DNA of 36,998 nt. Source: an uncultured Clostridia bacterium (GTDB lineage: Bacteria; Bacillota; Clostridia; Oscillospirales; Acutalibacteraceae). This document shows positions 7,148-14,185 of this stretch, in pieces. The notes below the pieces were generated by a model. That model was not told the DNA's origin, did not search any database, and was given only the letters and a program-made list of their open reading frames with translations. Position 1 is the first letter of the stretch. Every line of letters begins with the position of its first letter. A program made the position numbers and the translations under genes. Location: assembly GCA_937884975.1 (NCBI GenBank), contig CAKZZS010000068.1, forward strand, positions 1-36,998. The letters are read 5' to 3'.

Positions 7148-7696
7148 ATGAAAATCGAAAGTCTTAATGAAAACAGCTTTTACATATTGCTCTCGGACGA
7201 GGATATGAAGCAGCTGGGTATTTCATTTGAAGAGCTTGATTATTCAAATATTGAAACCAGACGTGTAATATGGACCCTGCTCGAGGAAGCGCGAAACACC
7301 TTAAAGCGCGATATTGATCCGCGTTCAAAAATGCTCATTGAGGTTTTCAAGAGCATTTCGGGCTGTAAAATCGAATTCACACTCGGCAAGAGCGAAAGCA
7401 CGGGCAGACTTAAGGTCAAAAAGGAAAATCCGCTGCTCGCCGCCTTCTTTACAAATATTGACCGTCTTTTTTCCTTTGCCTCAAAAAGCGGCAGCGCCGC
7501 CTGTGAAGCGGAGCTTTATTCATACCGCAACGGCTACGCGCTTGTGCTTTCACCATCGCTTGACGAAAGAAGCCGTCTGAAGCTGCTTTTAGGTGAATTT
7601 TCGGTTCTTCTTCCCGACTCGTTTCTCTTTGCGCAGTCGGTCCGTGAGCACGGAACGCTTATTTTCCGGGGTAATTTGCAGAAGCTGTCTGTTTAA
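7148..7696 (+). CDS. MecA-like adaptor protein
   Basis: 182 aa. The N-terminus (MKIESLNENSFYILLS, then ISFEELDY and a TRRVIW...LLEEA helix) follows the MecA family, whose members deliver substrates to the ClpC unfoldase and, in Bacillus, control competence. The middle (LIEVFKSISGCKIEFTLGK) corresponds to the end of the N-terminal domain. Residues about 95-182 fit a compact C-terminal domain. MecA in Bacillus is about 218 aa, so this is a shorter clostridial form. GGTGG precedes the ATG. The 3' end overlaps the convergent rpe gene by 38 bp. The partner protease and substrates cannot be told from this window. Confidence 0.72.
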   Translation: MKIESLNENSFYILLSDEDMKQLGISFEELDYSNIETRRVIWTLLEEARNTLKRDIDPRSKMLIEVFKSISGCKIEFTLGKSESTGRLKVKKENPLLAAFFTNIDRLFSFASKSGSAACEAELYSYRNGYALVLSPSLDERSRLKLLLGEFSVLLPDSFLFAQSVREHGTLIFRGNLQKLSV

Positions 7697-8336
7697 AAAG
7701 ACTTATCTGCTTTTCCATATCCTGCGCCTTAAAGAGCGCGTTACCCGAAACAAAAATATCCGCGCCGCTTCTTGCCGCTTCGGCTATTGTCTTTTCGCCT
7801 ATGCCGCCGTCAACCTGAATACTTACGTCAAGTCCCCTGCGGTCAATTTCGGCTTTTATTTTTTCAACCTTCGGCATCATATCAGCCATAAACGACTGAC
7901 CGCCGAAGCCCGGCTCAACTGTCATTACAAGCACCATTGAAACCATATCAAGATATTTGAATATTTCCTCGGCAGGCGTTTTCGGCTTAACCGAAACAGC
8001 CGCCTTACAGCCCTTTTCCCTTATGAGGGAAAGGGTTTTTTCAATATCGCTGTTACATTCAACGTGAATTGTTATCGAATCCGCGCCTGCATTTATAAAA
8101 TCTTCAACATAGTCAATTGGGTCCGTAATCATAAGATGAACGTCAAACGGAAGATTGCTGTATTTTCTTATGCACTTTACAACCGGCGCGCCGAGTGTGA
8201 TATTCGGCACGAAATGTCCGTCCATAACGTCAACGTGAACTAAATCGGCGCCGCATTTTTCGATTTTTTCAAGCTCCGAAGCCATTTTTCCGTAGTCACA
8301 GGAAAGAATTGACGGGGCGATAAGCATTTTTCTCAT
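7659..8336 (-). CDS. rpe: Ribulose-phosphate 3-epimerase
   Basis: 225 aa, the normal length. It interconverts D-ribulose 5-phosphate and D-xylulose 5-phosphate in the pentose phosphate pathway (cytoplasm). Family motifs are all present: IAPSILSCDYGKM at 6-18, VHVDVMDGHFVPNITLG with the metal-binding His and Asp, VHLMI, MTVEPGFGGQ, and VDGGIGEKT with the late catalytic Asp. The ATG directly abuts the nadC stop (TAAATG), with GGTGA upstream, so it is co-translated with nadC. The 3' end overlaps the oppositely oriented mecA-like gene by 38 bp and no terminator is seen between them. Confidence 0.95.
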   Translation of the reverse strand: MRKMLIAPSILSCDYGKMASELEKIEKCGADLVHVDVMDGHFVPNITLGAPVVKCIRKYSNLPFDVHLMITDPIDYVEDFINAGADSITIHVECNSDIEKTLSLIREKGCKAAVSVKPKTPAEEIFKYLDMVSMVLVMTVEPGFGGQSFMADMMPKVEKIKAEIDRRGLDVSIQVDGGIGEKTIAEAARSGADIFVSGNALFKAQDMEKQISLFKQTASANYPGK

Positions 8337-9176
8337 TTATTTCACCATCTTCATTGAAATATCAAGAGCCTTAAACGAATGTGTAATAGCGCCCAGTGAA
8401 ATAATATCGACTCCCGTTTCGGCTATTTCGCGCACATTTTCGGGCGTGATTCCGCCGCTCGCCTCGGTCAGCGCTCTGCCGCCGACAAGCGCAACAGCCT
8501 CTTTCATTTCACCCACGCTCATATTGTCAAGCATAATTATATCCGCGCCTGCGTCAAGCGCCTGATACACCTCGTCAAGATTTCTCGTTTCAACCTCAAT
8601 TTTTACCGTATGACCTATTTTCTCGCGAAGCTTTTTAACCGCGTTTTCAATTCCGCCGCCTGCGTCAATGTGGTTGTCCTTGAGCATAGCCGCGTCCGAA
8701 AGATTAAAGCGGTGATTTTTTCCGCCTCCGCAGGTTACGGCGTATTTCTGAAGCGCTCTTAAGGTCGGAACGGTTTTTCTCGTGTCGGCAATTGAAGCGT
8801 TTGTCCCTTCAACGCCCTTTACCGCCTTTGCGGTTGCGGTTGCAACTCCCGAAAGCTGCTGAAGAAGATTTAGCGCGGTTCTTTCACCCTTGAGAAGGAA
8901 TACCGTTTTACCTTCATATTCGGCAATAATGTCGCCCTTTTTAACGGCGTCGCCGTCCTTAAAATGAAGCGTAAACGAAAACGTGCCGTCAAGAAGAGTG
9001 AATACTCTCATCGCAATTTCAAGTCCGCAAAGCACGCCGTCCTCTTTTGCGACAAGATACGCTTTATCCCTCTGATTTTCAGGTATCAAATAATCGGAAG
9101 CAACATCAACATAGTTTATATCCTCTGCCAATGCCCTTTTAATAATATCGTCAACATAAAACAACGGTAAGATCAT
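8337..9176 (-). CDS. nadC: Nicotinate-nucleotide pyrophosphorylase (carboxylating), quinolinate phosphoribosyltransferase
   Basis: 279 aa. It converts quinolinate and PRPP to nicotinate mononucleotide, CO2 and PPi in de novo NAD synthesis. Signature segments: ERTALNLLQQLSGVAT, DTRKTVPTLRALQKYAV, CGGGKNHRFNLSDAAMLKDNH (split over about 148-168), VEVETRNLDE, MLDNMS and EASGGIT. These include the Arg/Lys/His residues that bind the carboxylates and phosphate. Its start overlaps the nadB stop by 4 bp and its stop abuts rpe. The pathway partner nadA is not in this window. Confidence 0.96.
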   Translation of the reverse strand: MILPLFYVDDIIKRALAEDINYVDVASDYLIPENQRDKAYLVAKEDGVLCGLEIAMRVFTLLDGTFSFTLHFKDGDAVKKGDIIAEYEGKTVFLLKGERTALNLLQQLSGVATATAKAVKGVEGTNASIADTRKTVPTLRALQKYAVTCGGGKNHRFNLSDAAMLKDNHIDAGGGIENAVKKLREKIGHTVKIEVETRNLDEVYQALDAGADIIMLDNMSVGEMKEAVALVGGRALTEASGGITPENVREIAETGVDIISLGAITHSFKALDISMKMVK

Positions 9177-10624
9177 TCTTCGTCAACCTCCCTGAGTATT
9201 ATATACGCCACTGTCGCAAGACTCAGCGCCTCACAGTAATCGGGCGTTACGGCAAACTTGCCCGTCTTTAATCTTTTTAAAATGCTTTCAACCCGTTTTC
9301 TGCCGCTTCTTACTGCCGCAAGGTCGGGCATTACAAAATACGCTCTTTGCATTATGGTACGAATTTCCGTTCTAATTCCCTTCGGAAGCGGAGCGCCCGT
9401 ATAATCCCTGTGGAATTCCTGCGTTTCAACGCTCTTATGAGTTTTGTTCCTCACTGTTATATCCTCTGCGGCGCGCCTGCCGAACACAAGCGCTTCAAGA
9501 AGCGAATTGCTTGCAAGCCTGTTTGCGCCGTGAACACCCGTATGCGAGCACTCGCCCACCGCGTAAAGGCGGTCAATGCTTGTCCTTGAGTTGAGATTTA
9601 CGTCAATGCCGCCCATAAGGTAGTGCTGACACGGGAAAATCGGTATAAGGTCCTTTGTTATATCAACGCCCTTTTCAAGACAGCCTGCGTAAATGCCCGG
9701 AAAACGCTTTTTAACAAAATCCGCGTCCTTATAGGTTATATCAAGATAAAAGCTATTGCTGCCCGTGCGGCGGCTTTCCATAATAATTGCATTTGAAACA
9801 ACGTCACGGGGAGCCAATTCCAGCCTTTCGTCATAGCGGTGCATAAAGCGCTCCTTTTTGCAGTTGAGAAGGTACGCTCCCTCACCTCTTACGGCCTCGC
9901 TTATAAGAAACTGCTCCCTGCCCTCGGAATTAAAAGCAGTCGGATGGAACTGAACATAATGCAAATCCTTAATAGTAGCGCCCAGCTCATACGCTAAACG
10001 TATTCCGTCGCCCGTTGCAACGGAAGGGTTTGTGGTGTACTTATAAACCCGTCCTATGCCGCCCGTTGCAAGCACGCAATAGGAGGCAAAAACGCTTACA
10101 TATTCGCCGTTCTGAATAAAGTCAGCCCTAAAGCCGTGAGAAACGCGTTCAAGGCTTACCGCCATTGTATTTTCTTCAAGCGTTACATTCTTTTTTTCCC
10201 TGACTTTTAAAAGCAGCTTGTTTACTATTTCCGCACCGGTAGTATCCTTGTGATGAACTATTCTGCGTCTGGAATGACCGCCCTCAAGTGTTTTTTGCGG
10301 CGTGCCGTCGGGATTTTTGTCAAAATCAACCCCCATCGACATAATTTTCCTGACGTCGTCGGGTCCCTCGCTTACAAGAACCTTTACCGCCTGAATATCG
10401 TTCACGCGTTTCCCTGCGACAAGCGTGTCCTCGATATGAAGCTCAAAGCTGTCGTCATCAAAGCTCAGAACCGCGGCAACCCCACCCTGCGCAAGGGAGG
10501 AGTTTGATTTAGTGTCTTCCTGCTTTGTGACCATAAGAACACTCATATCTTCCGGGAGATTAAGCGCGGTATAAAGTCCGCCTACTCCGCAACCGATTAT
10601 CAGTACATCATACTTCTGTTGCAT
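9173..10624 (-). CDS. nadB: L-aspartate oxidase
   Basis: 483 aa flavoenzyme that oxidises L-aspartate to iminoaspartate, the first step of de novo NAD synthesis. The FAD-binding GCGVGGLYTA is at residues 11-20, followed by SSLAQGGVAA, the GGHSRRRIVHHKDTTG segment, YVQFHPTAF, RGEGAYL, FPCQHYLMGGI and the late FAD contact GANRLASNSLLEALVFG. E. coli NadB is about 540 aa; the difference lies in the C-terminal helical part. The ATG has an AGAGGCG site. It heads the nadB-nadC-rpe operon; a promoter is called at 10680-10709. Confidence 0.96.
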   Translation of the reverse strand: MQQKYDVLIIGCGVGGLYTALNLPEDMSVLMVTKQEDTKSNSSLAQGGVAAVLSFDDDSFELHIEDTLVAGKRVNDIQAVKVLVSEGPDDVRKIMSMGVDFDKNPDGTPQKTLEGGHSRRRIVHHKDTTGAEIVNKLLLKVREKKNVTLEENTMAVSLERVSHGFRADFIQNGEYVSVFASYCVLATGGIGRVYKYTTNPSVATGDGIRLAYELGATIKDLHYVQFHPTAFNSEGREQFLISEAVRGEGAYLLNCKKERFMHRYDERLELAPRDVVSNAIIMESRRTGSNSFYLDITYKDADFVKKRFPGIYAGCLEKGVDITKDLIPIFPCQHYLMGGIDVNLNSRTSIDRLYAVGECSHTGVHGANRLASNSLLEALVFGRRAAEDITVRNKTHKSVETQEFHRDYTGAPLPKGIRTEIRTIMQRAYFVMPDLAAVRSGRKRVESILKRLKTGKFAVTPDYCEALSLATVAYIILREVDEE

Positions 10625-10679
10625 TTAAAACGCCTCTTAATAATTAAACCGTAAATTAACAATTCTATACTAATTTTAT

Positions 10680-10709
10680 ATTATACACCATTTAAGCCCC
10701 TCGGTGCAA
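10680..10709 (-). promoter_or_regulatory. Promoter of nadB-nadC-rpe
   Basis: TTGCAC (10704-10709), an 18-bp spacer and TATAAT (10680-10685) on the minus strand, leaving a leader of about 50 nt. I looked for an NAD-repressor operator nearby and could not identify one with confidence. Confidence 0.6.
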
Positions 10710-10791
10710 CTTTTTTAAATAAAAAACGTTCTTTTAAAAAACTGCACAAATTTCAAAGCGAATTTTCAGTATTTTGTTACCGCAAAACTCC

Positions 10792-10820
10792 TTGAAAAAT
10801 AATGCCTTTAATATTAGAAT
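10792..10820 (+). promoter_or_regulatory. Promoter of the first cell-wall-binding repeat gene
   Basis: TTGAAA (10792-10797), a 17-bp spacer and TAGAAT (10815-10820). It ends 35 bp before the ATG at 10856 and resembles the TTGAAA-N17-TAAAAT promoter of the paralogue at 12634. Confidence 0.55.
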
Positions 10821-10855
10821 ATAATTGTATAAAAATTTTTAAAGGAGGCTATACA

Positions 10856-12451
10856 ATGAAAAAAGTTATAAGCGTAATTGCAGCGGTAATTCTTCTCACC
10901 GTTGTATTTTGCGTAAGTTTTAATGTTTTTGCGGCAGACACCAAAAACGGCTTCGTCCGTGAAAACGGAGCGGTTTACTATTACGAGAATGATGTTTTAC
11001 AGACCGAGCGTTGGGTTAAATGGAACGATAATTTGTATTACATCAACTACGACGGTAAGGTTGTTGCAAACGATGTTTATTGGGTAAGTAATAATAACGC
11101 ATATTATTTCTTTGACTCAAAGGGCGTTATGCAAAAGGGCGGCTTCTGTAAGAGCGTTAAAACCGAGACCTACAGCGACGGCTCAAAGTACACCTACACC
11201 GACTATTTCTATGCCTATTCAAACGGTAAGCTTGCCGAGGGCTGGACGACCATAAACGGCAACAAGTATTATTTCAGCCCCTATATGGCACAGGGCGGCG
11301 TGCGCTATGCTGACGGTAAATACTACTATTTCACCAAGGGCGGCGTTTTCAAGTCGGGCGGTTGGATTAAGGATGTTCAGACCGGCGACGGCTGGAGCTA
11401 CACAACTTATTACTACGCTGAAAAAGACGGCACTCTCAAGCAGGGCTGGCAGACAATAGACGGCAAAAAATACTATTTTGAAAAGAGCGAGTATAACCCC
11501 TATATGTACCGTAACGGTTTATGTAAGATAGGCGACTACGATTATCTCTTCAGCGCAAAGGGCGTTCTTCTTGCAGGCGGTCTTCAGAAGATGGTTTATC
11601 AGTATGATGACGGCTACACCTGGACCGATTATTTTTACACCAACAAGTACGGCATTCCCTATTCGGGCTGGAAAACAATTAACGGCAAGCAGTATTATTT
11701 CAATCCCGCAATGCAGACAAGCGGCGCGCGCAAAATAAATAACAAGGTTTATCTTTTCGGCAAAAACGGCGCTCGCATAACCACTGCAGGCTGGAATAAG
11801 CTTACCTACAACGAATCCTACTCCGACGGAACAAAATTTACTTATACCGACTATTACTATCTGGCAGGCGGCGTTTGTAAAACAGGCTGGCAGAAGATAA
11901 ATAATAAGTGGTATTATTTCGACAACGAAGCCGGTTATATGTATAAGAACGGCGGCTATCAGATTACAAAGGGCAAGACCACTAACGCGTATGTCTTTGA
12001 AGCAAACGGCGTTCTCACAAAGAGAACCGGCTGGATCGCCCTCAAGTCCTCTGACGGCAAGTCAACCTACAAGTTCTATGTCCTCAAGGGCGGTATTGCC
12101 AAGACGGGCTTCAAACAGTGGAAGGGTAATTATTATTACTTTAATCCCTGGGGCTATATGGCAACCGGCGTAACTCATATTGAAAACGGCGATAAGGTAA
12201 CAACTTATTTCTTTAAAGACAACGGCGTATGGGTTAAGAATAAGGCAGGCTGGGTTAAGGAAACCTACGGCGCCAACAACGAATACTCGGATTCCTACTA
12301 CTTTGTAAACGGCGTTGCAAAGGTCGGCTGGAAGGTTATCAACGGCAATTCCTACTGCTTCGACTCTTACGGCAGAATGTATAAGGGCGGCACATTTAAC
12401 ATCAACGGCAAGGATTATACCTTCAGAGCAAACGGCACGCTTATTAAATAA
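10856..12451 (+). CDS. Secreted cell-wall-binding repeat protein A
   Basis: 531 aa from the ATG at 10856, which has an AAAGGAGG site; the in-frame ATG at 10802 lacks one. A signal peptide occupies about 1-27 (ending F-N-V-F-A-A). The remainder is almost entirely repeats of the aromatic G-W-x-x-x-N-G-x-x-Y-Y-F type, about 20 aa each, with alternating longer units bearing D-G-x-x-Y-T-Y-x-Y-Y. These belong to the cell-wall-binding (choline-binding-like) repeat family, whose Trp/Tyr residues hold wall or teichoic-acid ligands. No catalytic domain is visible, so it may be structural, adhesive or a wall-bound coat. It has a close paralogue immediately downstream. Confidence 0.87.
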   Translation: MKKVISVIAAVILLTVVFCVSFNVFAADTKNGFVRENGAVYYYENDVLQTERWVKWNDNLYYINYDGKVVANDVYWVSNNNAYYFFDSKGVMQKGGFCKSVKTETYSDGSKYTYTDYFYAYSNGKLAEGWTTINGNKYYFSPYMAQGGVRYADGKYYYFTKGGVFKSGGWIKDVQTGDGWSYTTYYYAEKDGTLKQGWQTIDGKKYYFEKSEYNPYMYRNGLCKIGDYDYLFSAKGVLLAGGLQKMVYQYDDGYTWTDYFYTNKYGIPYSGWKTINGKQYYFNPAMQTSGARKINNKVYLFGKNGARITTAGWNKLTYNESYSDGTKFTYTDYYYLAGGVCKTGWQKINNKWYYFDNEAGYMYKNGGYQITKGKTTNAYVFEANGVLTKRTGWIALKSSDGKSTYKFYVLKGGIAKTGFKQWKGNYYYFNPWGYMATGVTHIENGDKVTTYFFKDNGVWVKNKAGWVKETYGANNEYSDSYYFVNGVAKVGWKVINGNSYCFDSYGRMYKGGTFNINGKDYTFRANGTLIK

Positions 12452-12470
12452 AAGCTTTAACATTTAACGG

Positions 12471-12502
12471 AACCCCTGCAGTGAAAACTGTAGGGGTTTT
12501 TG
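12471..12502 (+). terminator. Intrinsic terminator after cell-wall-binding protein A
   Basis: An 11-bp stem AACCCCTGCAG/CTGTAGGGGTT (one G-T pair) followed by a T run, 19 bp past the stop codon. It separates the two paralogous genes into distinct transcripts. Confidence 0.88.
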
Positions 12503-12576
12503 TTATAATTACGGTTAGCTTGCAGAAAAACGCACTTTTTGCTTGTACGGTTTTTTAAATGGGTATGTTTTTCCTC

Positions 12577-12605
12577 TTGAAATAATTTCTTTTTTCCTTT
12601 AAAAT
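12577..12605 (+). promoter_or_regulatory. Promoter of the second cell-wall-binding repeat gene
   Basis: TTGAAA (12577-12582), a 17-bp spacer and TAAAAT (12600-12605), ending 28 bp before the ATG. Confidence 0.6.
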
Positions 12606-12633
12606 AGGAGTATCTTAAACAGGGAGTATTGTT

Positions 12634-14133
12634 ATGAAAAAAGTATTAAGCGTATTTCTGGCAATAATTATTCTTCTTTCCGCGTCCTCCGCTTCCCTTG
12701 AGGCGCTCGCCGCAGGCAAGCCCACAAACGGCTGGTATGAGACGGGCGGCAATAAGTATTACCTTGTTGACGGCGCATACGTCAAGGGCTTTACCGTTAT
12801 CGGTCAGGGCTTTTACTATTTCAACGAAAAGACCGGCGCTCTTGTCACAAACAGCTGGGCAACTGTTTCCGTAAAACAGGACGGCTTGACGGAAAAGTAC
12901 AAGGTTTACGCAACCGCAAGCGGAAAGCTTAAAGAGGGATGGCTCAAATACAATAATAAATATTACTATCTCAACCCCTTTATGATCACCAGCGACACCT
13001 GCCTTATAAACGGAAAATTCTACGTCTTTGAAGCAAACGGCGCAAGAACGACCAAAAAAGGCTGGATAGCTCTTGACCGAAACGCAGGCGCAGGCACTAC
13101 CCAGCGCAGATGGACCTACGTCACGGGCGGCGGACAGGCTGTTACGGGATGGCAGAAAATCGGTACGAAAAGATATTATTTCAATCCCAAAAACGCCCTT
13201 ATGACCGAGGACGGCGTCCGCAAGGTGGGCAAAAAGATCTGCTATTTCAATTCGGACGGCTCATGGGCGAATACGAAAACAGGTTGGATTAAATACAACG
13301 GCGAGAAATACTATTTCGTAAACGGCATTGCCGCAATGGGCTGGAAGAAAATTAACGGCTACGCTTATTTCTTTGACAGAACCAGCGGTAAGATGCTTTA
13401 CGGCGGTCCGTACTATATTCTCCAGAAGGACGGCTCTCCCGGCGCGGTATATTTCCTTGACAGAAACGGAACTCTCACGTCAAAAACGGGCTTCAGAATA
13501 TACACCGATTATGACAGCGAGCTTAACACGGATGTCACAAGATACGCCTACGTCCTCAACTCAAAGGGACATTGCAAAACCGGCTGGCGCAAGATAAACG
13601 GAAAAAGCTATTTCTTCAGCTACGATAACGGTGAAATGTATATGAACGGCGGAAGGAGCGTCACCGCCAACGGAAAGACTATTGCCTATTTCTTTGAGCC
13701 GAAGGGCGCGCTTACAACCAAAACAGGTTGGCAGACGGTAACAAAAACAAAGTCCGACGGAACGAAGATAACGAAAAAGTATTACGTTACCGCAGGCGGA
13801 AGATGCGCCACGGGTTGGAAGAAAATCGGAAATATCCGATATTACTTTAACGCGGATGGCGAAATGCTTTGCGGAAACATCTTTGTAATCAACGGCAAAA
13901 TCTGTTATTTCAATATCAGCGGAACCTATGACTACACCAAGGAAGGCGTTGTAAAGAAAAACGGACAGTATTACTATTTTGTAAAGGGTCTCGGTCAGAC
14001 CGGCTGGCAGACCGTAAACGGAATTAACCGTTATTTTGACGCAACAATGGGCTATATGTACCGAAACGGCGTTTACGAAATCGGCGGCGTAATGTATGAA
14101 TTTGACAGCGCCGGCAGGGCGACAAAAGTCTAA
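12634..14133 (+). CDS. Secreted cell-wall-binding repeat protein B
   Basis: 499 aa. Signal peptide at about 1-27 (ASLEALAAG). Like its upstream neighbour it consists of aromatic wall-binding repeats throughout (for example GWLKYNNKYYYL, GWKKINGYAYFF, GWQTVNGINRYF), with a Gly-Trp start and a Tyr-Tyr-Phe end per unit. No enzyme domain is visible. GGGAG precedes the ATG. The two genes share their leader and architecture but not close sequence identity along the length, which suggests an old duplication. The repeat type also appears at the C-terminus of the LRR protein at 34586, so all three may bind the same wall component. Confidence 0.87.
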   Translation: MKKVLSVFLAIIILLSASSASLEALAAGKPTNGWYETGGNKYYLVDGAYVKGFTVIGQGFYYFNEKTGALVTNSWATVSVKQDGLTEKYKVYATASGKLKEGWLKYNNKYYYLNPFMITSDTCLINGKFYVFEANGARTTKKGWIALDRNAGAGTTQRRWTYVTGGGQAVTGWQKIGTKRYYFNPKNALMTEDGVRKVGKKICYFNSDGSWANTKTGWIKYNGEKYYFVNGIAAMGWKKINGYAYFFDRTSGKMLYGGPYYILQKDGSPGAVYFLDRNGTLTSKTGFRIYTDYDSELNTDVTRYAYVLNSKGHCKTGWRKINGKSYFFSYDNGEMYMNGGRSVTANGKTIAYFFEPKGALTTKTGWQTVTKTKSDGTKITKKYYVTAGGRCATGWKKIGNIRYYFNADGEMLCGNIFVINGKICYFNISGTYDYTKEGVVKKNGQYYYFVKGLGQTGWQTVNGINRYFDATMGYMYRNGVYEIGGVMYEFDSAGRATKV

Positions 14134-14145
14134 TTCAAAAAATTT

Positions 14146-14174
14146 AAGGGCAGTTCAACGAACTGCCCTTTTTT
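14146..14174 (+). terminator. Bidirectional intrinsic terminator
   Basis: An 11-bp stem AAGGGCAGTTC/GAACTGCCCTT with a 3-nt loop, followed by T6 on the plus strand and AAATTTTTT on the minus strand. It lies between two convergent genes and probably serves both. Confidence 0.88.
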
Positions 14175-14185
14175 ATTGCTTTGTT

